Assembly (NCBI GenBank): GCA_013396655.1 | Contig: WBMV01008396.1 | Location: 558,001 to 622,000, forward strand | Length of the DNA: 64,000 nucleotides | DNA from: Campylorhamphus procurvoides | Lineage: Eukaryota > Chordata > Aves > Passeriformes > Dendrocolaptidae | Direction of reading: 5' to 3' | Shown: one piece after another, positions 53,664-64,000 of the stretch | Layout of the letters: each line of letters opens with the position of its first letter | Numbering within the stretch: position 1 is the first letter of the stretch | The notes under the pieces: generated by a model | Databases searched by the model: none | Told to the model about the DNA's origin: nothing | Seen by the model: only the letters and a program-made list of their open reading frames with translations | Position numbers and translations under genes: made by a program

Positions 53664-56600
53664 ACTTACACCACTATTTGAACAGCATTTACTTTACTAA
53701 ATTAACGTTAGAATATTTAGTGACTGTCAGATTTTTCTAAACAATGGAAGATAAATCTATTAGCCCAAAAATCCCCATAAAGCAATTAGAGAAGTAATTA
53801 ATGAATGTTAGATTTTGGAGAACAAAACAATAGTCTTTGTCTTGTGTAAGAAAGAGACTATTTTTAATAATTCTGAAAATGTCATCCAAAAACCAGACAA
53901 AATTGGGGTTTTTGACTCCTTCATCCATCAAGTATGTGTAGGATTTTTGAAGTTAGTCTTATTGAATGCAACTACTGCATTATGGTCAAATAATTCAACT
54001 TTTTATTCACATATACAATAGTTCAATAGGTTTCTCAACATCTTTTGTGGTTTAAGTAAAATTGTACTCATTTTGACAGTAGTGTTGAACCCTTTTATAG
54101 TAAGCACAACTACTTCATAAGCATATAGCTATTTACACCAACAATGATAAACCAAATAATATTTGGTACTATTTATTAATTCTTGTATCTCCAAACTAAT
54201 TCTTTTATTAAATAGGTCATTTGCAACTTAATTTTTACTGATATTTTAAACCATGTAATTTTTGTAGAAAGAGTGTGTAAATTATGATTTTTCCACAAAA
54301 TAACCTGATATTCTAGATGAAATGTGAAATCGAATGTCTAAATTATACGTTTTCTACTAGAAACATTATAGATATTAAAATTTTTATCAATATATTTTTT
54401 CTGTTTCATATCATTGTTTCATTACTTTAAAAAGGTGTTTAATAAACTTTTCTACTTGAAACGTAGGAAAAAATAAGTAGAGCTAAGAGATTTTGACAGA
54501 CTGAGCATGACAAAAATCTCGATGAAAACCTTCACTGAAAAGAGCAACTACATGTTTGATCTTCTCAAAGATTACAGTTGTGCCAGAAATTTTGCTCTGC
54601 TTTCCATGAACTGCAATAGTTTCTGCCAAAGAAACCTCAAAGTAATTGTACAATAGTAACAACAACTGGTATTGGGACACCACTTGACTTTGTCTTTCTG
54701 CTTCACTCTTTTCAAAATGTTTGGTAATTGCGTTTGGGAACCTATAGTTATGCTACTAGTTATATAGCTATATTCTGAAATTGATAACATTGATGATCAC
54801 AGATGAGTGATCAGATGCAAGAAAGGTCAGTCAAGTACCTGAATTCCTAGACCAAATTGTTATCACTCGTGTCATCTACTGAATCTCCACTTTTTATTTT
54901 GATTGGAGAGTTATTTTCAATCAAGAGTCATGTAATTTATGTTTTATTTGAACTCAAATCACCTACCTACACGTGTGAGACATTGTTCAAAAAACATTTT
55001 TATTTAGACTATCTCATACAGAATAAGACTACATTATAAAGAAAATCTATAACAATCATTATATATTGAGTGGCCACTGTGTGCAAAAGAGCTCATACCA
55101 TAGGGTATACCATAGGCTTGTTCAAATCCAAGATAAGGAGGGCATAGCAGTAATTTTGGTTTTTAATTTTTTTCAAAAATTATTTGCTTGGGAAATCAAA
55201 GAATAACAATCCTTGGATTGCTATTGTGAGACAACATTAATAGACAGAAACCCAGCAATCATGATGAAGACCTCAAAATAACAAGAGTCAAGTGTATGAT
55301 TTAACAAATGATAATACAGTAGAGCTTATACCCCACAAGTGCATATCAAATTCTATGTTGATACGATAAGTTTTTGTTAAAAATATTCTAGATGATTGCA
55401 ATAATATTTAGTGTTTCACAATGTACATATAGTCAGAAATAACAATTTTAACACATGTAAGCTTTAAAGAGCTCTCAGACATTAATTTTATGCCCTTATT
55501 CCTATCACCACTTCAAAATTGTTACCTTTTATGTAATGAATGGCCTGATAGGCTTTAGTGATCTTGAGATCTCTGTCACTGCCACAATCTAAATTCTGCC
55601 TTTTATTTTATGGATCATCATACTAAAAATAAGGCATAAATTTGCATAAACTCAGTGCTGGGCAATTTTTTACCATTTTTACTTGCCTCAAAGCAAAGAT
55701 CACTTCCCCACCAATATGTAATTATGCAAATCCATACTTGTCCTTTTCACAACAACAGAGGTAAATCTTATTTTGTTTTTTTTTTCTGTCATCCTGGAAG
55801 AGAGTTATTTTGTCCCTAAAGAGATTATACTATACAATCTGGAAAACATTTTGAGCAGTGTTCTTCGTAAAATTGATCTATTTTACTATCAGTTACTCAT
55901 GACATTTTGGTGACAAAGAATTACCTAAATTTTTGTCCTGCTTGCAGTAAGGCTTCAGGGTACCTTGTCGATAAAATACTCTCTGTGCTTCAAGACTTAT
56001 ATATGAAATTAGCTCTCTACATCAAATAGCATGTTACCAAGTTTTCCACTATATTTTTTATTTCAAGCAAAAATAGAATATGTTTGGACACAAGCAGGCT
56101 AAAAGACATAAGCAGCGGATTTCAAAGGCAGCACAGACCACTCTTTTTTCAGTATTTCTACTATCCACTGCAAATCAGCTTTCAGGAGTAATTTATGAGG
56201 TACATAAATTTTGTATTATTGCTGTCAGGTGTAGGTACAGAAGGAATCCACAACAGATTTTAGCCCTTTGATTAGCCACATAGGAGATACTAGTAAGTAA
56301 ATTTTGCATTTGAACAGAGTACATTGGCTTAAAATTATCATGCTCGGGAGCGGGTGAAGGGTACATATGGATAGTTTGAGGTTGGGGTTTATTGTTGTTT
56401 TAAGGAGTCTCTGCTCTTCTTTTAGGTACACCTTGAATAATGCTATGAATGAGGTATCAATATTTAAATTCTACTGATTTCTTGGAAATAAGAGAAATAC
56501 TGAAAAGCTGCACAATGGATTTGAGTTAGGAGATACAAGGCATTTTAAAAATCACAATAAATATATTCAAATATTTTCAAGAAAAAGGTAAAAAGAAGAG

Positions 56601-56834
56601 GAGATACATGTAAGAAAGAGGTCAATAAACTGAAGGAGAAAAGTCTGCAGAGAAGTAGGCATTACAGCCGTCATCAAACAGAGAAAGAACAATGTTATGT
56701 TTACAAAGTTTTGGTGTGAATTTTGATCTGATATGATGATTCAAACAATAACAAATGCTATGTTCTATATATAAATTACTTTCTGATATTTAGGAAGTAC
56801 AGCTACAAGAAAATGCTTGAAAATCACCTGTAGT

Positions 56835-56867
56835 TGTTGTATATGCTTCACCTGTTGTATATGCTTC
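56835..56867 (+). repeat. 18-bp tandem duplication
   Basis: TGTTGTATATGCTTCACC is followed by the first 15 bases of a second perfect copy. Like the other duplications it is small and recent-looking. Confidence 0.92.
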
Positions 56868-59800
56868 TAAGAGGCATGCCAGGCAGCCAAAACAATAAGT
56901 GCCAAAAAATGTGCACATCCACCATAAATACAATGAAATTACTGTTGTCAACCAAACCTTGATTATTTAATATGTCAATTCAGAAAAAAATTTAATTTCT
57001 ACATATGAGAAAATTAAGAATAACTTTATAATTATATATACTGAAATTATGTTAGAATTCATGTACCCTTGAATATCTTTCACTCTTTGAAACAGAAGAC
57101 TGAAATAAGCACTAGAAAAAGTAAAACCAACAAAAATTCAAAAAATAGTACATAGTAGTTTAAAAACTATTTTTAAACATAGGTTTTAAAGCAATGTTAA
57201 AATGTAACATCTTTATGAATTTTACCTTAAAATAGTTCAATTAAGAACTGCAAGCTTGTTAGTTTACACACATTCATATCCATGTTAATCACTATGAAAT
57301 TTATAAGTGTAAAGCCTCAAAATCAAAAACAACTCTCAGTACACTGTGTGGGGTTTTCCTGCCTTGATTTCACAAAAAAAAAAAAGGAAAGAGTTCAAAC
57401 AAGTACCAAGAATCTATATTTATTAACCTAGAATTATTGTTTACCTCAACTCTATTCAAATCATGTCCGATTTTTCTTTGTAGATTTATCAGAATGTTGA
57501 AGCTGATCTTGACAATGTTTTAGTTTCATTGCAAACATTCTCTTTCACTTACATGGGATTCCCAGATCATCACATTTTTGTCAAATCTAAGATCTTCCAC
57601 AGCCATTTAAGACCTAGTAAACAATCCTCTTTTTTTACTATCCTTACATACCACCATGCAGTTTATAAAGAATAGGTATGTATAGCCACATCTATATAGA
57701 AGCAGTGTTTCTCACGCTGCATAACAACAAACATTTCCAGAAGAACAATATCAAGCAGCACTTGCTCCCATCAACATGACACTCAGTTAACAGACTAAAA
57801 GCCACTGAAAACAATCAAGACTTCAAAACTGCCCTCTGCAACAACCACCTTCGGAACAAAGGTGAATTTTACTGCCCCAACTAAGATTTCGACCTAGATC
57901 TGTCACAGAGAACACTTTGCATTCATATAGCACCTGTTATCTTTCATCCCTGAGGCTTTCAAGCACTTTTCAATATGGTAGTACTGGTGAAATAAGTAAT
58001 CAGGAAGATATTTTAAGAAGTATTCTTAACCTTTGATATTAACCAGACTAATTTTATTTTCAAAACTTGATAAAAGGTTTTTTTTTTTTTAAAAGAAACT
58101 TCCAAGGGAAATTCTAAAGATAAAAGCCACTGAGGTTTAATAAATTCATAATTACTCCTTTGAATAGTCATCCCATAACCCTAGAAAGAACTGCAATAAG
58201 AACTCTGTATTTAATATGAGGATATTTACTTTTAAGGGCTAATATTTTGAAATTCCATATTATTTCTAATAAAACGTATAAAAACATAGCTGTGAGGCAT
58301 TCTTCTTTCACTTCCAAATGAACACTATGTTTCTCAGAGCTGTAAGCTTAGAACGAGTCTTACCTTAAAAAGCATATTTGAATTTTGTAGGTTAGATCAC
58401 AGGTGTCTCATCCAAGCATCAGTGCACATACACGAGCCATACCTATGGATGCTGATAAACTCTGTGCATTCCAGCTTTGACTGGCTTAGTTCTTCCAAGG
58501 TAAACAACATAACAGACTTTGCACTGACTTGGGAGATAAAGCCCACAGTAACCCAAAATAGAGGCTGAAAATCCTCTCTTGTCCTTCCACACTGTCACAG
58601 ACTCCTGCATCCACATTTTACAACAGACAAAGCATCTTTCAATGCTTCTTCTGTCACAGAAACTTGTAGTACTCCTATAGCTTGCCTGGCACTTGCTGGT
58701 GTTTTGTTAGAGCTATGAGGAAGTAATTTCCTTTTACAATGATAACTTCCTTATAAGAGGCAAATGGTAGTGAAGCAGTGTGACAAAGCTTAGTATCTGG
58801 GCTAGGTATCTCCCACCTTGGTCTTCAGGGCACAAATACTTTTGTTTGAACCTCTAAAATGCCTTCATGAAGGCAGACACCCTTATATTTATGTCACAGC
58901 TTAGAACTAGCGATGTTGTAACGTGTTCAAGCATGACCATGTTAAGGGTCATTTTTCTCCTTGGAGACATACTAGTAGACTTAATGTCAACAGTGCTCAT
59001 CAAGATCCAGAGAGACAACACAGGTTGAAAGGAAGTGCAAGGGAGAAGCTCCTCCATGGTATGCAGTAAAAGACATCTTTTAATTTTTTAAAACTGAGTA
59101 AAAATTTGTATTACATTTTTCTGAACTCAGGCACACGTCAGAAAATGACACAAAAACCAGGGCAGCAACTATAAAAAACCATATAACAGCAACTGTATCA
59201 ATACCCCATCCTTTTGGTTTGACCCCTAAAGACTGACTGCCTCATATTCAGCCACCTTATTTGTACCAAGCAACCAAAAGTCTCCTTGGTAAAGTGACCA
59301 ATTCTCAAAACACAACTCATTCAAAACATTTGGTTTCCAACACTTCAGCTCTTGAAACCTGAATGCCAGGTTTCTTCTGGGGTTGGAGATAGCAGGTTCT
59401 AATATTCCAAGATAAACATAAAAAAAGTGAAAGAATATGCCATTTGCCCACTGGACAGCACTGGTTTGGTCTACATAGCCAGGGAAATTTACCATATTCA
59501 GAATATGCTTAAAAAAAACTTTAACATGCATCTCCTGTCACTGTTCTGAAATGAGCAATTAGAAGTGATCACAAACATGAGAGTCAGGCAACTATTACCA
59601 TTCTACCATTCTGCACTTCTACTGTTGATCTTGGATAGCCTGTGTTCAGCAGCACTTAGCATAACTGCTTTACTTTTGATGCTGGGTAGTCTTTTTGTCC
59701 CTAAGTGTTCAGCTTCTTATCTTCTGAACCAATGAAGTTCATTTGGGTTTATGTAACTACAACTGAGGGAAAGTTGCAGCCTCTAGCTCTTTCACTTAGA

Positions 59801-62800
59801 GAGCTTTAAATCAGACCTTTTGATACAAAAAGGGTCAATAAACATGACAAATCCTGAGAACTGACTTCTGTGAAAATAAGTCTCAGGTGTCTATCAACTG
59901 TCAGGAACTGATGTTGTCTGCAGAGCAAAAGGTGTTCAGTAGAAAAACAGTCTTTGGAAAGGAATTAAAGTCCATGAAGAACTTGACAATAGATTTTCAA
60001 AATATTTGGTTGTACTGAAATACACTTGCAACCAGAACTACAGCTGAAATCTCAAGCAGTGTTCTTGTACCTTGCTTAATCAAAACTGATAATTTATTAT
60101 ATAAGCTACACCTGAGATAAGGAGAGGAGATAAAATGTGGTTTGTGGGGTTTTTTTTTAGTTTGCTTGGGGTTTTTTAATAATTTATTTTAAGTAAATGG
60201 ATCCTGTAATAACCTTGGAGCTTCACTATACAGTGAATAAGAAGTACAGTTTAGAAAAAAATACGCTGTGACCTTAGTTTTAACGTGACTTTTTAGTCAG
60301 CACTTTTTCTAAATGAATCTTTCACATAGTGTATTTACTGACATTGACTAGCTATCCTGCTGAACTGACAAAGCATAAGACAGGAATCAGTACCAAGTAG
60401 TTTATCCTTAATAGGTCTGGCATGCCATTCTATGGAAAGACACCCTTAGCGTCTGCTGGCATTGATTTATTTAATTACTAATCAGAAGCCACGCCAACTG
60501 CTTGACACAAGTTCGGGTCAGCGCCAATTGTTTGCAGGCACATGCTTAGTCATCTGCATGACAACATTTTTTTTACCCTCAGGTAGATGAGCAGAATGTC
60601 AGCTCCTTCATAGTTTATGAATGAAGAGCTAGATGGGTAGATAAAATGGGAAAGAAAGGATTTTGTTGCCAAATAATTTTTCAGTATTTGAAAACAATGG
60701 CTACCAAGGTAATACCTCAGAATTTCATAAAGATCACAATTTTCCTTGTTCAAGGATGCATAAATATAATATTTTCTTTTAGTCTTTGGAAAGTGCATTA
60801 TATTTAAGAGGAATTCAGCCGTTGAAAATTTCTGCAGAGTTGCTTTGTTTCTGCCACTTTTACTAAAAACAAGTGCTTTTATTTTTAAGTCAGTTGTAAT
60901 TGCCAGTTGCAGTGTTTTCCTGTTCTACAGTACTGAAACTCTGGCATCCTCATCTTTATTCCTTTGCTCTTCTCTGCCCAACCAAAAAAAAAGTGAAAGA
61001 TATTGCCTTTGCACATTTTATCATTTCTTCTTCCTTTTCACCACAATGGTCAAATTAACCACATACGTGGGCTGTTGGGGTTTTTTCTACAGTTTATCTT
61101 TGTTGCTTGGTTTTCTTATGTTTTCGAATAGCAATGTGAAGGTGGAAAATTACATTTAATAAAAACCTCAAAAAATATAGAAGAGGTTGAGAAACACAGT
61201 GAGCACAAAATCAAGAGATCCAAGCAAATTTCCATATCTAAGGAAAGTACATCTGCTTCTAAAACACACAAACGTGTTATTACATATTGCAGTACACTAA
61301 CAATGACTGTTTTCTCACTGAATACAATTAAATAACACTTACTGTAACACTTTGAAAACTTTTGTCTTTACAAGAAGGCACTCTTTGATCTACACTATAA
61401 TTCAATATTAAGGTTGCAGGTTACTATTCCAAAACTCTTATATTATACTAGATTATTCCTTTCAGTATGTTTATTAAGAACAAGGTTGACTTAAAATCAG
61501 ATCAAAGTGCCTGAGTCATAAGTGCCAATACTTAAACCTGGAATGACATGTGCTATTTGGGCCGTAGTTTAAGGTAGAATGTAATAACAGAAACTATTAA
61601 ACACTTAGATCTTCATGGACCAAAAAAAAATAGGCATTTATGTTATACTAACAGTAACTGGTCATCCAGACCTGACATTTTTCTTAAGCAATTCATGAAA
61701 ATATTAGATAGTTTATATACAAATTCTGTATAAAAAATAAGCATGCAATTCAATAATTCTGTACCCAGGTTAATAAAGAATTTTTTCAGACTCCTATGAA
61801 AAAAATATACATATCTCTACTCAAGTGACCAGAAAAGAAAATTCAAATTTAAAGACATTTGAGATTTAAGTCTGTGTTGAATTGTGTGGGTTTGGGTAGT
61901 TATTAGCAAGAAATCTGAGACAGACCTTATAATACAGAGTCTAAAATACAGCAACATGTATTAACACATAATAGAAGACACCTTTAATCTTCTTCAATTC
62001 AACACAACTGTCTTGAACACTTACCCTCAACTTTGCTACAGCTCTAAGCAGGGTGCAAATGCTTCCTGAATGAGCATGTATAAAAAGAACTAATATCTAC
62101 TGTGCCTGTCCCATATGATCTTTATGGTACCTTATGGTATGGAAGCATCTAAGGTTACTTTCAAAAAAACTGAAATCTGCTTCCTATTTTTGATGAAGAA
62201 AACCATAACTAATTTCTTGCATTTTATTTGATTGACAAGCATTGTTTAACATTAACTCATACTTCCTGCATGATTGTTTCATTAATTGTTTCCAAATGGA
62301 CTGAAGCTAAAAATTCACATGTACACACATTGACAAGAAAGTCACTTTGCTTAGACAATGGGCATTGAATATCATAAGTAAATTTTAAATTTGAAAGGAA
62401 AACCAAACCAAATATAAGAAAAGTCAGTGTTTTTTCTTTATAACTGAAGTTTAAAATATGAAGTAAGTATCACTCAACCACAAACTGTATATAAGTAATA
62501 GTGTGGTTTCTGCTCAACTTTTGTTTCTGCCTTATGAACTGACTATATAATTTAAGTTCAGGAAGTCAAGTAATTCTTTTTAAATACATAAAGAAATTAA
62601 ACTACAGGTTGATAGATTTCATCTTAAAAACTCTTCATTAAATGTCTTCTTTTACACTTGACAAAATTCTGAATAGATGCAGGGCTATGGATAGCAGCAG
62701 AGAGAAACATTTTTGTCATAAGAAAGAATGGGTGTAAGTAGAATTATTCTTTTCTTTCAGTTCAATACCCTGAAGTGCCTTCTAAAGCAGTTTTCCAATT

Positions 62801-64000
62801 GTAACAGTTTTCATGAGAATAGTACTCATAAGACTATATATGGAAATAGTTTGCACTAAAGTAACGATCTGCAAGTAAAGCCCTGACAAAATATTTGCTT
62901 GAAATCAGTACTGCTTGTAATATAAACTGGTTGCTTAACAAATCATTTATCAATTTTTTTCTCCTTCAGCTCTGAACTTACAAGTTTTAATTTTGTAGCT
63001 CTTTTCCATTTTAATGTTTACCTGACACATTACCTTTTCAAATTTTTCCTTGCATGGATATTGATAGGGTAAGAGAATGAACATGGTCATTATACTAACT
63101 TGTATATATATTCTGCTATGGCTGAAATTACTTAGCTGTCATATCTTAAACTAGACTTAGAGGAAAGAAGTCTGACCTGAAGAACAGTCAAGGGTAAGTA
63201 AACGCAGTATTCTGCGCAAAGAGAAGCTATTCCATTAAAGACTGTTCTAAAATCTTGTTATTTCTTTTTGACATATTACAAATCCAGATGCACAGTTTTT
63301 CATACAACTTTTGGATGTTACTATTCCAGAGACTATTAAAACCTGAAAGCAAGGATACCTTTTAGTTCTTGTAAAAAAATAACTGCCTCTTTTCAACAGG
63401 AAATCAAAATTTATAACATGATTACAACTAGCCATATGATTGCAAAGGCTATTGTTACAGCCCAACAATATTACTTTTAATAGTAGGTAATAGCATTGGA
63501 CATACATCAGCCACTCCTGGGTATAGCTTCCTGCAAGTAAGTGTCAAGTTAAATAGCTTTGTTCTGAAACAAGTGGTGAGTGAAATGCATATAAGTCTTC
63601 CACTGACAGAGCTAGAAATAGGGTTCCCATTCTTTTCTTGAATGAATGTTGAATGGTATCAGAGAGCTTTTCAAATGTATTTATGTGCAGTGATGACATA
63701 CAGTGAACAGGCAATTCCAAAAAGGCAGTTTTCTAACAGTGGGCTTGCAAAAAAAAGATCACAGATTTTGTGAACTTACAGGGGTTGCAATGAAGTGAAT
63801 ATCAACTTGGTTGTCTCAGAACATCTCACTAATTCACTACTTAGGTTTCATATTTAGTTAATATGCTAAATATTTGGCTTCTGGTTAACCTTGTGAAAGG
63901 CAACGATGAATTTATTCCATAAAGATCCCATAATATTTAACTTTTTTAATTTTGTATACATGTCTGAATAGTCATAGCCTACTGGTAAGTTGCAAGAACT

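Noticed and set aside
59226..59531. 101-codon open frame on the - strand
   Set aside because: Same strand as GRIK2, but it has no similarity to GRIK2 exon 1 or to any family I recognise. I saw no clear exon-like splice boundaries.
60845..61159. 104-codon open frame on the + strand
   Set aside because: Hydrophobic Phe/Ser/Leu-rich translation typical of T-rich DNA; no supporting signal.

Overview
The window is intronic and exonic DNA of a vertebrate, almost certainly a bird. It is AT-rich, has almost no long open reading frames, and carries several pieces of CR1-type LINE. These include reverse-strand 3' ends that begin with the TAGAATCATAGAA-type terminal repeat, the commonest repeat class in avian genomes. 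CR1 also occurs in other reptiles, so bird is a strong inference rather than a proof. Two isolated ambiguous bases (19192 and 28381) point to a draft assembly.

The only gene I can support is GRIK2 (ionotropic glutamate receptor, kainate type subunit 2, GluK2/GluR6), on the minus strand. Two coding exons are present: exon 2 (17125-17292, 168 bp) and exon 3 (12970-13227, 258 bp). They are separated by a 3.9-kb intron, and all four splice sites read as canonical AG/GT. Together they encode about 142 residues of the extracellular amino-terminal domain. The translation matches mammalian GluK2, as I remember it, at every position but one (Tyr44 to Cys). Coding exon 1 (signal peptide) must lie beyond the right edge and exon 4 beyond the left edge; I found neither.

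Layout: 1-12969 is the 5' part of intron 3 (at least 13 kb). It holds four CR1 pieces, AAAC-rich low-complexity tracts and one strong G-quadruplex motif. 12970-13227 is exon 3. 13228-17124 is intron 2, with no recognised repeat but a pair of opposed POU octamer sites. 17125-17292 is exon 2. 17293-64000 is the 3' part of intron 1 (at least 46.7 kb). It holds CR1 fragments on both strands, a GC-rich LTR-like element (about 19.2-19.9 kb), a CR1 copy split by an approximately 0.8-kb insertion (40.7-42.0 kb), an endogenous-retrovirus-like fragment (47.3-47.7 kb) and several short tandem duplications and perfect inverted repeats.

I found no tRNA, rRNA, CRISPR array, operon or other prokaryote-type system, and no convincing new biological system. 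The points most worth a second look are the cysteine substitution, the two frame-preserving exons, the interrupted CR1 with an internal 18-bp inverted repeat, and a few candidate regulatory or structural motifs in the introns.
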